64,000 nucleotides of DNA from Micromussa lordhowensis (taxonomy: Eukaryota; Cnidaria; Anthozoa; Scleractinia; Lobophylliidae): contig OZ026606.1 of assembly GCA_964020085.1 (NCBI GenBank), positions 3,692,423 through 3,756,422 of the forward strand, in the 5' to 3' direction. The notes under the pieces were generated by a model. That model did not search any database and was not told where the DNA came from. It saw nothing but the letters and a program-made list of their open reading frames with translations. Below, piece after piece: positions 1 to 15,000 of this stretch (the first letter of the stretch is position 1; each line of letters opens with the position of its first letter). A program made the translations under genes and the position numbers.

Positions 1-542
1 TTTTTGCACACTACGAATTGACATAAAATCCCTTCTGTTAACAATGTTCTAATAAAATTTTGACATAGGCGATTTTTGCAATTCGCCGTTAATCGTTTTC
101 TGAATTATTAAAAATTCCCTATGTCAAAATTTTTTCGTGATAGATCATTCAAGGGGTCTCTGCTCTATTTTTTGGCCAAATTTCTTGGAATTCTAACGAC
201 TGGATCGTTAGAAATCGGCAGGTTTCTGCTAAAGCAATCGGTCTCAATTTTTCGAGCAACTGCGCATGCGTTGCATTTAACTGGGTTCTTTCGGTAACAA
301 ACAAAAGCTGAAAATTGCTGGGTTCTTAGCATTATTTCCTTTCCTAACAAATCTTTGTAATAAAAGACTAAAGCCTTCAATACACTGCTTTCAATTATAG
401 TGAAAAATAACACAGATAGTGCGGTTGTTGAGTAAACAAAATGATCGCTCTATTGACGGCATGTTTGTTTATTGAAATCCTTGTGCATGTGCTGAATTGC
501 ATCAGCAAATGCGCGCGCTAAAACTGTGTTCGGCCACCTTAA
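1..542. repeat. Right portion of a TTAA-bounded MITE (family copy 1)
   Basis: Positions 1-240 are a clear direct repeat of roughly 63770-64000. This copy ends at 520-542 with a terminal inverted repeat whose complement, TTAAGGTGGCCGAACACAG, opens the other copy at 63535. The TTAA ends suggest a piggyBac-type non-autonomous element, which is inference. Overlaying the two partial copies gives a full element of about 770 bp. No coding capacity is seen. Confidence 0.8.
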
Positions 543-589
543 GGGTACAGTTGTATATTACGAACTCACAAGGTGACCAGCTCTCACTT

Positions 590-760
590 GGCTTGATAGC
601 TCAGTTGGTAGAGCGCCGCCCTGGTATCACAGAGGTCATGGGTTTGAATCCCATTCAGGCCTGAATTTTTTTCAGGCTTCAATTTCACAACTGCAAGTTG
701 TGTGTATAACTGCGATGATCAGTCATGTCTTCAAATTTCTTTAGTATTATAGTTTTTAAT
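590..760 (+). repeat. tRNA-derived SINE
   Basis: The head resembles a tRNA: an A-box-like GCTCAGTTGGTAGAGCG at about 600 and a B-box-like GGGTTTGAATCCC at about 640. The anticodon arm does not fold into a normal stem. A CAGGC-rich non-tRNA tail follows. A sister copy lies at 10795-10975 and a fragment lies in the foldback at 53756-53965. This is therefore called a SINE and not a tRNA gene. Confidence 0.7.
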
Positions 761-1623
761 TTTAATGGGTAGACTTTTTAATCTAAAACAGAGTTGGTGT
801 TAGCAATAGAATAAAGTGTAGGACATAAAATTGCCAGAAATTTTGTTAACTTTAAGAAGAACTGTTTGATAGCTTGCTATGATTACCTTATGTGCACATT
901 GCTTCCAACTCAGTGTATATATACATATTGAAGATGGCTGCTGAAAATGTAATTTGTGAAAATTGGTATTGACATTTATATAAATAAATATTTTGTTGAC
1001 GCGGAACAGAGAACTGGGTGTGAAGGTTCATGGTTAGTACATTTGTAAAAAGAGACAGTTGAGAAACTTGTGACATTCTACAGTCAGCCTTGCCACTAGC
1101 AAATTCGGATAAGGTTTATTTTTCATTAGTGTTGTGAAAATGGCTTTAACTATTTGAATTATCTTTCATTCTGTTGTTTATATATTAACCCTTAAAACTG
1201 CAAAGGTGGCGCCACTGCATTTGGTTGGGGGTACACAGTCCCTGTTTTTCCTAATGAGGTTTTTGGGGCTTATGTGTCCGGCTTTGGTGCATGTAGGATG
1301 TTATTTGATGTACCTTTTATCCACTTCATTGTAACCTTAATTTGTCAATTAAAACATGCCTTGGTCCTGGCTGACCAACGTGTCCATGCCTCATAACCTT
1401 AGAGTGTGTTTAGTTGTCAAATCAAATCAAATGAAAATAAAATAAGTTATGCATGATTGCCTCAAAGACACATTCCCTTTAATGTGCTATCAGAAAAATT
1501 TCACTCACCATCAGCAAAAGTGTGCTTTACATTACATTCCTTTCAATATTATCAACCTTGCTTCACATTACGTTTAATTTGACGACTTTCACAATTTGAC
1601 TTAATGTTCTTGTTATCTTTCAG
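761..1623. other. Non-coding; probably ELMO intron sequence
   Basis: No exon with splice sites and ELMO-like translation was found here or before it. The first recognisable ELMO exon starts at 1624 with an upstream acceptor, so this stretch is probably part of the preceding intron. Confidence 0.6.
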
Positions 1624-2938
1624 GCCAAACTCGCACAGGAAATATTTGAGCGTCTACAATCTTCCAATCCTGAAGAAAAGAACAATGCCTTGTCAACTTT
1701 ATCCACTATATCAGAGGTTAGGGATCTATCTGAGCCAGATAATTGTCATAGGAATACTAAGTGTCAAGCATTGGATACCGCCTATTAAATGTTGGCATTC
1801 ACAAATTAAAATGGAGAGTACTAAATATTCATGTGTGCAATAACGTCATTGGATCTATTTTGAAGATGTTTTTCTTGAGCTACCTAAATTACATCTGTCA
1901 TATATTTAGAGAGAAAGCCACGTCAACCCTTACTAGCTGTTTTTCATGCAGATTCTCTATCAAGGGCCAATTGGAATTTTTGAAATTGAGGTTTTTTCTG
2001 GAGGGAGGAAAACTGAATTACCCAGAGAAAAACCATCGGAGCAAGGCGAGAACAAACAGCGACCTCAACCAACATAAATGTATGGCAGTCCAAGCCAGAA
2101 TTGAATTTGAGCCACACTGATGGAAGGCCTGTGCCCCTAAATGTACATGTGCATGCATTTCTAACTTCTAAAACACTTCATACAATGAGTTTTACAGTGC
2201 GACTACTCTAACCAAAGCCACCCGAAAAAATTTTCTACAAATTTAACGAATGAAAATTGTGGAGGTTACGAATACACATGTAGTTTTGCAACAAATTATC
2301 CAAAATAACCACAAATGTGTTGCCTTTGTAATGTACAGATTGATTACATGGATATTTGTTGAAAACCTTTTGCTATTTTGCTCCATAATTTTTATTCATT
2401 AAATTTGTGGACAATTGGTGGCCTTGGTTGGAGTAGTCGCACTGTAATCAGTGACTTTTTTCTGTATAAATCACAAGTACATAATCTTAGTAAATTGTTT
2501 TCGTTTTTTATAGGATTCAACCTTTGCCAGTGAATTTATCAAAAGGAATGGCCTGGGGCTCCTTATCAAGATGGTAGAGAGCAAACCAGAGTGAGTTGAT
2601 CAACCACCCTTCTCTTAGCATTTTACTTTCATTGCAAGCAAGTCATTGCCTGTTTTTGAACAAAGAATCCTCTTGCCGAGTTCTTCTTGATGAGTGATCT
2701 TCCTGTTAGTAGCTCCTCCAATTATGAAAAATATCTTTAGTTAACATGTTTAATATTCTTGTTCCTACAGGAGTAATAAATCTCTGGCTCTCTGCCTGAA
2801 TTCTTTTCATGAACTTATGGATCATGGTGAAGTGTCATGGGATATCCTCACACATGGCTTTATTAAAAATGTAATTATTATGTATTACTTCTTAAAGCGG
2901 CCTTCACAAGCAAACTAAATTTGGCAAAGCTTCGCTCC

Positions 2939-2969
<31 letters not shown>

Positions 2970-3037
2970 CCGAATCTCTTTACAGTGGACAATTTACATT
3001 ATCAACCCAGTTGATAAAACCAAATTATCTTGTAATA

Positions 3038-3074
<37 letters not shown>

Positions 3075-6000
3075 TGCCCCCTGGATAAATTTGGCAAACT
3101 TGTGGTGCCAAACTCAAGTTGTTGTGTGTGAACAGCAAAAAAAACGGTCTGCAAACGCCTTGGCAAACTATTGGTTACAAATTATAGAACTTGCCTCCAT
3201 TCTCTGCAACTTTTTTGCCAACTTTTTTGTGTTGGACAGGTTAACTCTTATCTGACCTGTGAACAATTGGCAAACATCTTTCGGTACTGTCAACCAACCA
3301 AAACATGCGCTCTATTCATGTGATTTACTTGTATGACACTTCACAAAATGGTGGACACAAGTCTAGATGAACATGAGGCCATTTTTAATTTTATTGTAGA
3401 GGTTCGCAATTGTCTGGCTGTTCATCTCTAGCCTACGAAGATACTATTTAAGAAAAAGAAAATGGAGGGGCTAGCAGACAAAGTGGGTTTCATCCAAACC
3501 TTTCTGTTTCTCCATCGCTTTCTAGTGAGTGCCACTGCACTAAGTCAGCCATGTTGCAAATTACTGTGTGTTGTGATTTGACACAAGTTTGACTCATGAA
3601 GGAACAAATTTCCCAACATTTTGAAGTTTGCCAACTCAAGTTTGCCATGTGAAGGCCACCTACATGTATTTTATGTGTTAACTGGGAGGTACGGTGGCCT
3701 AATGGTTAGGATTGAATGATCTGTGTACAAGGCCTGGCAGGGTTGCTGCATTGTGTTTTTGGGCAAGGTACTTAATAACATGCTGGGAAACTGGGAAAAG
3801 AAAACTGGGATAAGCTCCGGCTGCATGGGCCACTGGCTCAATGCAAACTGTACCTTACCTTTTTTTACACAACGTTTGTAACAGCAAGACAAACTATATG
3901 CCTGGAAAAACAAAATAATATCATATTTACAACTTCTGTAAAACTGTCTTTAATTTTGATAATCGCAAGCCAGTCATTGATACTATGCAGTTTAATTATT
4001 GAGCCAAATATTTTTAGTTGACAGTATTTGTGAACAAGAAAAATTCAGTGGATCCTACAGTGCTCAAGAGATGTCTGTCTATCTTAGAAGCGGTGTCCAC
4101 AAACAGGTGAAGCAGTTCACTTTTAAACTGATTTGAATTCTGAAGGTCATAGTTTCCATACCAGCATTAAATAAATATATTGTTATAAATAAAGACGTAC
4201 CTAAAATTGAATCAGTGTTAGCTAACATACATGTACATTGTGTACGTATTGTACAATGTACTTTTTTTTTAATCAGGGCTGTCATTAAGTTTTTATTCAC
4301 CTGTAGCCTTGATCTTCACACCCGTAGCAAACTTACATGTATAACTTTGTGGGTGAATTGTATCAACTACTGGCCAGTTCACCCGTAACATCAAGGGCCC
4401 ATCAAACATACTCAGTCGTAACAGGTGTTACCGGTTATGGCCCTTGTTGACAGCCCTGTTTAATGGGGTTAGATGGAATTTAGGTGACTGCAAAATCAAG
4501 ACAATGCTGGGTGGTGATGTAGGGTCCTTCAGGAGCATTGCTGTGGGCTTCTGCTTTGCAGTAACTTGCTAGCTCACTTGCTTGGTTTTCCTGCCCTGTC
4601 TCCCACATACATACTCGACAGTAAGACATCATTCATTCTGCTCTCTGGTTTCTCAGTGTTGTGCCACTGCCCTGTCTGTGGGGTGTGGCTGGCTCCACAC
4701 GTGTTCTCCTTGTAATGCTTCTAAAGTTCCGTTTTAAAGAGCCTGCTCTGTTGCTGAATTGATTTCTTCTCTTGTCTGTTGCCGCCTCTACATGTATGTT
4801 ACCTGTCTTCAACTGGCTTAGAGTTTGTTCTCTCGCTTTGGGAGTGTGGAAAGATGACGGACATTGGGAATGAGGTTGGTTCAAAAAGAATTCAGAAACT
4901 AAATATCTGATTCTTTTTGTCCATCAGCTCAACGTTTTATCCAATTGTGGAAAAAGAAGTAATTTTTGAGAATCTTGTCCTTCATCTTAAAAAGTAAGTA
5001 CCATACTGTACAATCATTTGCAAACCTGCTTTTAAAAATGAAGATTCTCCACACAAATCTATGAATTCCATGCATAGACCATTTGATCAGTGATGCAGTT
5101 GAAAAAGGCCAGCAAACTGATAAGATTGTTTTAATGTACACGTTAAAAGTTAAAAATACGTATGCTTTGAATTTCTGTAACAGATAGCTTAGTGATCTTG
5201 TTTTATATATGCCTTTTAGTTGGGTACATTTGTATCTAGTAATTCATTCGTGTTACTCTCTTTGCTCATCCCATCACTGAGTTTGCTAGTTTGTGATTAC
5301 CATAGTAATCTGTCTAGCATACAGTGTATGTTGTGTATTTTCTCTATTTTCAGAGGCTAAACTGTGCGACATCAAATTGTTGTAAATGAGTATTCCGAGC
5401 CCTATTGTTAGTATAGTGTCTTGGTACATTTTGTCTGTTGATAGTTGCACTGTACAGTGTACATTTTAATTAGTAACTCTGTTACTTTTACTTATTTATT
5501 ATTTTGTTAGCGCTCATCAAGACATTCAACTGTACGCCATTGCCCTTATCAACAGCCTTTTCATGCGAACATCAAATAAAAGAGTGAGTTTACCATACGA
5601 AACATTGTTATGTCATATACAGTGTACATGTAATATAAACAAGTGATTTAGTTACTGTATTTGTTACTTAAGGTATAGTCGGGTACACAATTCCTTAAAG
5701 GCTTATCCTGGACTCTGAATCAAACAGTCCAAGTTTCAGCTTTAGTCAGGATCACTGTGTTAACTTATTATGTCCTACGGCCCTCTCTCCAGTCAGAAGC
5801 ATGACTAGGTCCAGTGTACATGTAGCAGTAGATGTTGCAAGTAAGCCTCCATAAAGACTCACTTTGGGCTTAATCTCACAGTCTTTCCTCCCCTATGTGC
5901 AGAGAAAGGGTTATACGACTATTTGAAAGGTAGCGCACATCAGTGTTCAGGGGGGCCATCCAGGAGTTTCATTTAGGACTGGGCATCAGGCAGATTGACT

Positions 6001-9000
6001 GGCTTCAAGGATGGTTTTGCCTCCCTGGTTTGACTATCTAGAGGAAAGTTTTTTCTTATAAAGAAGTTTGGATCAAAACGTTCTGCCCGCGTGTGAAAAT
6101 CAGGTGCCCTCCGGCTGAAAACATTAATGAAACCCCTGCTGTTAACAAAAATGTTTTTGTTTGAATTTTCAGTGGAATATTTTGATTCAACCTTCAGCAA
6201 TGTTGACATCATTTTGTTGTATTTTATTCTTACTGTTTTATTTCTTGGAATACTTTTCAGCAATTTGCAGATACTCTATCAAGGAAAGGAGTAAGGACAT
6301 ATATTATGAATGTAAGTCATGCCTAGCTTCATTGAGCAGAGTTTTCCTTTTGTAGCAGATCGGTTTTCCGTTCTGTTAGTGTGAAAGTAAACGTGGAATA
6401 ATAATTATTTCACACGCAAGTTGTTTTTAGAACAAGCTTTGTTCTGCTTGGTTGTGTTTGTAATTTACTACAATGCTCTATGATTGAAAATTCCAGCCAG
6501 GCCACATTTAAGCAATAGAGCACTTTTTCCGTGTTTATATAGCCTCATCTAAACTCGAGACGTAGTCGAGGGTTTGCATAACTTTCGAGAATTCTCCCCT
6601 CCTAGTGTTTAGAGGAGGCTATAAACACGGAAAAAGTGCTCTATTGCTTTTATAAAAGAATTCTCAAAAATACGCCCGCATCGAAAACGTCACAACCGTG
6701 TTTACATACTCTCATCTAAACACACCTATCAACCAATGAGAGCGCGCGTAGTGGCTCAGTTATTTTATAAACACTCCTATTGCACTCGTTTAATCAGATA
6801 CAATATCAAAAGCAATCATAACTAAGAATGCTTACCAATTTGGCTGGATAGAAAAAAAAGAAAAGGGTTTTTCCAAAATCAGACAATTGGCCAAAAGTTC
6901 CTCGGGCCGGGGGAAGGGGGGGGCGGTACTCCCCAAAAAATTGAGTGGGGGTGTACAGTCCGCTTCCCAAAACCCTTACGCTGTTTATGACAAAAATTTG
7001 CGATTTTTCCCTACCCTATTTATGACCTGACTAGAAATTCAGCACCCTGTTTGTGACCGTTGTGGCTGTAATAGTTGCCCTAAACATAATTTATGAAGGG
7101 CTTTTGATGATGGTCTTGTCGATAATGATGAAAAGTAGCTTTTTCTAAAAATCATACCCAATTCAAGACTAGGGTGAAACCAAAATGACCAAGCATCGTC
7201 ATAAATTAAATATATATTTTTACATTTCTTCGTGTGCAACCCTAAACGAGAGCTTCACGGCTAAATATAATGGCGTTTTACCCATAACACCCTAAGAGGG
7301 AGACCAAAATCCGAAATTTACACCCCTAAGCGAGATGACGAGCATCCTCGCCTGTTTCATATTCGAGTAACCCCCATCCCCCGGCCGTTTTCGAATCATT
7401 TCATTCCCAACCGAAAGCTCTGGATGTTTTGTCGTGATGGTAGGCATCCTTGTAGTCTCCTATGCAGCCGTTATTGAAGCTCCGTATGCACTACGTCGGA
7501 GAAATTGGAAAATGCGACAATCACCGGTCATTTTGGATTTGTGTTGGAAGTAAACTTGGGCGGAGAATTCACATAACTATGGTGACGTCATCATTTTCGA
7601 AAAGCTCCGTATTCAAAATGTTTTCAGTCGACACGAAAACGAAACGCCGGCGTTTTCAAATTCCTCCGGTTTGAAGAGCGTTTTCGAAAAGCTCCGTTTT
7701 CGTGACGGATTAGTGTGCACGGTAGGCTTGACCGTAGAAATGAAACTGCGTTTTCAAATTTATCCTTCGAAGTGTGTACAGGACATAAGTTGTCACATAA
7801 CATTGCGTGACAACTCGGGTAACGGCTGCAAAGGAGACCAGCATCCTTGGTGATACTCATTTTCTTGGAGTTCTCCTTGTTTCATTGTGTTCATTGTCAT
7901 TTGACACATGGGGCGTAATGGTGAGGTGTTTGGTTTTGATTTCATGTTACATGTACACCCAATAAATACAAGCACATTTAAAACTGTTCAAGTGAATTAA
8001 CGACAATTTTTGGGTATGATTTAATAAACTCAATTTTCAAGGTACATGTACTATTTAATCACATTTAATCTTTGTTGCCAGGATATAATCCGTGACTCAA
8101 AAGCCATGAAAAATGAAATGGAACACCAGCTCTATGTGTATCAATCTCTCATATTCCGCAGTCTGCTTGTAGACTTTATCTTCACAAAGGGCAATGCTCA
8201 AAACCAGGTTAGTGCATGTATAACTGTAATTGTAATGCTTGCTTACAAATAAACGTTCACAAAATGAGAAACAAGTCAGGGATTAGCTCTGTAAAAAGGG
8301 AAACATGGTGAGATGAACCGACAAATGATCGAACGGCGGCAAGATGGGTCAAACGAAGGAGCGAAGGAATTGTCGCATGGATGCACTTGTGGAAGCCCAA
8401 ACATTTGTATGAACTAGCAAACGGAAGATTTCTCTAGCATTTTTTCCACGTTTGCGGTGTACTGATTCGATTAAAGATTAGAAAGTTGTACCCAGTTTAG
8501 AGAAAGATTGTCGTTGCATTGTAATCTTCATATGCAAGACTATGTATTGTGAGTCACAAGTACACATACAGTCCCTCTTTCTATCCACAACCCCGATAAT
8601 ACATTTTGGCACAACTACTTGTATTTCAGCAACAACGCGGCGACAATTCGTCACGGTGAATGCTCTGAAATGGAAGCAATGCCCTCTCCTCCGTACCTTT
8701 GGAAACATTTTGGATTTTAGTAAAGCAACTAAATCTTCGGGATTTTACGACATGCGGTGGAATGTTTCAACGGTAATTAACTGAAATGTCGTTTCTTTTT
8801 AGAACCTTTTTGAAAGTCTCGATACGTTGCGGCGTGTGGCGTTTGAATTAGACAACGTGGCGCCCAGTTCAAGACCTCTCTCACAAGCTGGGGATCAGCA
8901 TAGAGACTTAAAGAGACTCGGTTTTGTGGTGAGTCTCTTGGTTTGATTCATAAAAAATGTCTACATTACTTCATGACACAGTTTAAGATTGCAAAGGCTA

Positions 9001-12000
9001 CAAGAGGTATAAAAAAGAACTTTTTGTAGTAGACCCGAAAAGAAACGTAAAGGCTCTGATGAGGGATATATTTTTAGAAAGCTATTCTGAGTAATTGGTT
9101 TGATCTTCCTTTTACCTGCAAGTACATTTTCATTGGTTATTTCTGTTCGAAGTATAGTGGTCTGTGAGGTGGGTTCATAAAGGAAGCGTTAGAGGGGAGG
9201 GGAGAGTTAATATGCAAGGGGGTAGGTGTAAGACTGACTGGAGGTGTCATGTTACTTGGAGTCAGTAGATTCTTTAAACCAGCGTTTTATTTTTGACGCT
9301 TTGAAGATGATTAAAGGTTTAATTCCCGAAGCGAGTTTGTAAAGGTGACGTTTATATTCTAGCGTTAGTCTTTCGTCAGAACAAAGATATAGAGACTCCT
9401 GCTTGATGTTTGTGAGTGTACCTCTAAGTCTCTTTATGATTATTTTACAGTTTAGCACTTCTGTTAACTTTTATTTTACAGGACATTGATTCACCTGCAA
9501 ATGACTTCAGTGAAGTTCCACCCGGCCTTCTTCCGTTGCACACAATGGTTTACTTTGCGCGGAAACACGAGGATAACTACCGCAGGGTATTTTATTATTC
9601 TACGACAATACTCACCCTTAGGGTATCAACTAGATTTGAAGATGTAAAAAATCCGAAAATCACCAGTGGATTATTTTTGTACTATCGTAAATATTTCGTG
9701 TTCTAGAATGAAACTGCATTTTGAAGTCCGTGAGCTACATGTACCGTAAAATAAAACTAGATATGAAACTCAGAAAGCCAGAAATTACAGATTAAGGTAG
9801 TACGATCAGTCAACACATGGTTGCTATACAGACGCCAAATAACGTGGATAGACAAAAATTGACGGACAAACATATTCCAGGGTAAATGCATTATACTAGG
9901 AAAACTAAAATCAAGTTTGTGCATAATTGGTATTGCCGTTTTAGCAAATGGGTGGTATTGTTAATGTATGGTGTTGTTAATTTTTTTGGGAGGCGCGGTG
10001 GCCTCGTGGTTAGTGCGCTCAACTCCGGATCAAGCGCTTCGGGTTCGAGCCCTGGCCGGGGATATTACTGTGTTTTGTTCTTGGACAAGACACTTCACTC
10101 TCACAGTGCCTCTCTCCACCCAGGTGTATGAATGGGTACCGGACTCGTGTCCCATCCAGGGGGAGTAGAAATGTAGAAATACTCCTGGTCGCTTCGTACT
10201 ACCGAAACCGGAGATAAGCGCTGACCAGATGGGCTCGTATGCAGAATTTACCTTTACCTTAGTTTTAGTTATCTGCTAAAATTTTTGTTTAGGCCATTGG
10301 TTAGCGTAACACGAAGAAAGTTTGTTCATTCAAGTTCAAATTTGAACTGGGTGCGGATATTCGCACCCGTTCCCCAGTTAAACACGGTTAACAACATTTT
10401 TAGCTATTCAAGAAAAATCTAATGGTTGCCTTTTCTGTCAAGGTCATTCTGGAAAATCTTGGTCGAGGCGATGACTACGAATGCCCGTTTGCTCGCACCA
10501 GTATTGCCCTTACCAAAATGCTGTGTGAAGTAATAGAAATCAATGGAGAACCACGTAAGCTGAAGACTTCTTTTCGTTTGTTGGGCGAACTTGGGAGAAA
10601 AAACTACGTAACTAGGTGAAATTGTTCTGGTCACCAGACAACTCAGTCAGTGGAATAAAATGACTTCGAGATGGTCAATTTGATCCAGTGTAGTAAACTT
10701 CATCAGAGTGGTTTGATTTGTAGAAAGGAATCCAGGAACCATTAGGAAATGATATATTCCCAACGCTCGAGTTTCATTCCAACGTGACCAGCTCCCATTT
10801 GGCTTGAGAGCTCAATTGGTAGAGCGCTGCAGCGGTATCGCAGAGGTCATATGTTCGAATCCCGTTCAATCGTGAATTTTATTCAGGCTTTATCAGTTTT
10901 CATAACTGCTCAAGTCGGTGTGTACAGAACTGTGATGCCATTCATGCCTATACATCTTTGTCCGCAGTTCAAATTTAAGATCTTTTATATATTCACTTGC
11001 AACTTAGAAACAATTATTCTCATCTTATAGTGCACCTTTGCAGGAAAGATTTTTTTTTGTCTAGACGGTGATCTTAAAAAAGATCTTTCTGTTTTGTTTT
11101 AGCTTCCGACTCCGGGAAAGATTTCCACCCGATATTCTTCACCATGGACTTTGCATTTGAAGAATTCTTTTGCATCTGTATTCAACTTTTGAACAAGACG
11201 TGGAAAGAAATGAAAGCCACCTCAGGGGACTTCAGTCGTGTCATGCAAGTGGTTAAGGATCAGATTTGCAGAGCGCTTAAAGATAAACATCTATCCATGG
11301 AATTGTTTAAGGTGAGTCTAGTCAAACAGCATTCTATAGCTGAAGTCGCTAAGTCACAATTTGCGCATCTTGGAAAGTTCAGCCTAACTTTTTCAAGTCC
11401 GCCGCTTGTAATGCGTGTAATCTTCTCCATCCTTAATCATCCTTGTTCCTTTATGGTTTATTACTATCTTTTTGGGGGTTTTCCTACCTTAAACTAATAT
11501 TTTCAGGTTTCCTTCAATTTAAAGGGAATTTTGTGCATGGCTAAAGTAATTTAAACTGCTTTAAGTTAGAAGATATTGCTTCCTTCTTTATCTATCGTTC
11601 GGTTGTTAAATCCAGATATACCTAAAGACTGAATTTTATTATGCATGCAGAGATGAGCCGCTTCTGTGAACTCTTACCGGCACAATAAACCCACACGGGA
11701 TGTTGGGAGAAAACAAGAAAAACTTGTAAAACGGCTCGTGATTTGCAAGCTTTTCGAGTGTTCTCCCAACATCCTAAGTGGGTTTTGTTGCGTCGGTAAA
11801 TCCCTAGAAGCGCTGTGTATTGCATTATAAAATAACTGTGGAAAACGTTTGTCGAAGAGAGAAAGCTATTGTACTTTCGTGATCAAGTTGCTTATTCTCA
11901 AAAATTCATGAACTACGGCAAACCAATCACAGCAGCTGAAAGAATGAAAGCACAGACTCAGCTTCACACACAACATATACAGAGCAAAACGACGAAAACA

Positions 12001-15000
12001 TCTAGCGCTATAAATAGTCTAGGAAAGGGAAGGAAAAAGTTATCGCTGAAAGGAAGAAGTCTGTTTTATTGAAAATTCAAAACTACTTTGACGGGGAAAT
12101 GCAGGAAGTCGTGGCCGGATGCAGTTATAACGAAAGTAAAAGACTGTACGGAAAGTTTGCAAGTAGTACAAACATCATGCGCTGAGGGAAGTGATTCATC
12201 GCCGATGAATCACTTTGAAAAGTCTTGCGATTGATATGAAGGTTAGTTTAAGCAAGTGTTCTGAGATTTATTTCGTATTTATTTACTTATGTTTTGTTGA
12301 AAGCTGTGAAGTCCGTGTTTCTCTGTAAATCTATTGCTTGAAAAGCTTAACTGAAGCTGAATTCATTTATCGTGTTATCCATCATTTGATCCTGATTTAA
12401 CTTGTAGACTATAATCTTAATTTAAGATCGAAAGAAATCTTTTTACGGCTTTTTTAAGTCTATCATTGTAGCCCAGCTGTGATCAGATCGTCCACAGGCC
12501 GTGGAAAGCACCGAAAGAACTTAAAACTTCCTGTCAATTTATGGTCCTGTTTTTCCTTGCAAATTTCCTTGAAAAGACATTCGTGTTATTGATATAAGGT
12601 CAGTCAGTGAAAGCGGAAACTGTTTGTCATGTTCTCGCTAGCGTTGGTATTCTTTAGTGCTAGCTTAGTGCTGCCATATCGGTTATCATTTGTTTACTGT
12701 TAATAATAATTATAATAATTAGCAATTATTGAATGAGGCTGAGTAGGAGATGAAGAATTCTGCAGGTCGAGGAGGGTGTTATATTTACAACTTGCGCTTC
12801 AGTTTCTGGGAATTTGAGATACTTTTTCTGGCTCAATGCACCTTCTAAAACGAGTGTTTTGTCTTTTGGTGTATGGGCGAAGGACATCCAAAAGCAAACG
12901 GAAATTAGCTCTTCTCAACCGTGGCTGTTTCCTAAAATATTCGTCTGGGATTCATTGCAATGAATATCGAACCATGAAACGGCGGGTTGAGGGAGAACCC
13001 AAAGGTATAGACGTCTACGCCGATTTCGTCTTCGCCTTTTCCCCTCTAGTTGAATTGGAGCAAGAGACAAAATTATCTGCATAATCCTCAGCTGAGCATA
13101 CATTTGAAATTGTCGGACAAATGCTGCAGCTACAAAAAGCAGAAAACGTCTTGTGATCATTTTGTTGATAATGAATATGATTTCCCGCCAGGTACTGATA
13201 AGGTCACGAGTTCAACGAAATGTAAACATTTCGGATTTATCAAACGTAAACAAAACACCTGTGCGGTGGCGCGTGGACAATAGTCAAATTGTCAGAAGCC
13301 GGACAAACTTCGGCCAAGTTCTGTGGAGTTTGCCGCGAGACATTTGAAATACCTGGCTCTAGTGCGATTCGGCCCTTAGTAACTCTGTTGACCAAAAAGA
13401 GCGCCCGTTGTGGCTCAGAAAAACTCGTTCCCCTTACGTGAAATGACCAAATTCTGTGTTGTCTGGAGAACGTGAACCACGACGGCTAATTTTTTTAATT
13501 TTTTATTTGAAATGTACCGCTGTCATTGTTCCGGATTTTGTTTTTGCGATAGTTTTGACAGTGATAAACAAAGTAAATGACTCGAGTATCGCGAGATTCT
13601 TAGTTAAGGTACGGTAAAACGGGCAACATTTTTCTTCAACTTGCCTCGCAACATTGCATGAACCAACATTCCATGAACTTTGACAGAAGATTTGATGTTT
13701 TCGTGCCGCAGAAACAGAGTCAACCACTGGATAGAAACTCTACAACCACCCTGAACTCATATAGGATATGGCCGTTAGCCTTATTTAAGTCAATACTCGT
13801 TAACGTCTTGTTTTCTTGCAGACCCATGTGTTCAGTTTAGGATATTCACAAATTGTTAAAATTCTGCAAGAGGAGATCCATGCGAGAAACATCATGGAGC
13901 TGAAAGCCAAACCTGTTGTGTGAGTACGAAAGCAAGTTGAGGTGTCTCTTTGCTGTGGTAACAACAAAGAATTAGATTTCACGAACAATTCTTAACTGGC
14001 ATTGGCCGGCTGTATTCAAGAGATGTCACGGGATCGTGCGGAAATTAAATAACAATCAAGAGGTTACCTTCTGCAAGAAGGGGAGTTATTGATCAATGTT
14101 AACAAATGTAGTTTTTAATAGGGCAAAGACATTTTTTCTAAGTAAAGATTCATATCGCTTATACAGAGTTTTGCTGTGAAGGGCGTCAAAATGTGGGCAT
14201 CACCTCTGTCCATTTTAGCGTACGTTGTTGAATTCGAACACGCAAGATTTTGCCTTCACTTCACAACCGAACATACCCAAAGGTTGAGGCATTGGCTAGT
14301 GGGTCAGCCAGGCCTAAGATAAGAGAGACATTTGAGACAATAAGCTTACAACAAAATGGACAAGAGATTCATCAAATAACATTCGCCAAAGCCGGGCACG
14401 TGAACCCCAAAAACCTCTTATTAGGAAAAATAGGGACCGTGTACCCCTGACCAGATGCAGCGTCTCTTTTTACCAAAGCACCCAGTTCTCTGTGCCGTGT
14501 CGACAATATACTAATTCGTGTTAATACCTATTATCTCAAATTACATAAACGTATCACTGCGTTTGTTCTGTCTTTACTTACAGAGAACTTAGAGAACAAG
14601 TGCTTCCAGAACTTAAAGAATTGGTCAAACAACAGGTGAGATTCTGTGAAATCTAGTTATGAGAACTGACTTTACAAGGTTGCAATCAGGTGCTCAATTA
14701 TGAGAAGCGAAAAACGGAACAGGAAAAAAGGCCTTGCCGCCACATTTTTGTGTCGTGTTTTTCTAGTCCTGTGAATCCGAACAGAGGAACTAGAGTCCTT
14801 ATTTGTCTTGTTGATCCAATTATTTTTACAGTTCGAGGAACGTCGTCTGCGGTAAATGAAATTTTAGTTTATTCTTACTGTCGTCCATGTTCTTTGATTC
14901 CCAAGAACGACCACTGAATACATTGCCAAGCCGCAAGGTGACGCAAACAAAATGACAGTCCCTATAAATCTCCAAACTCTAAGGTCGCGAACACTAAAAT

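Noticed and set aside
590..663. Possible functional tRNA gene (also at 10798 and 58683)
   Set aside because: Box A and B are present, but anticodon, T or acceptor stems do not pair and a shared non-tRNA body follows, so they are SINEs.
7624..7860. Overlapping short frames on both strands in ELMO intron 7
   Set aside because: They fall inside a MITE family with copies at 19881 and 38440.
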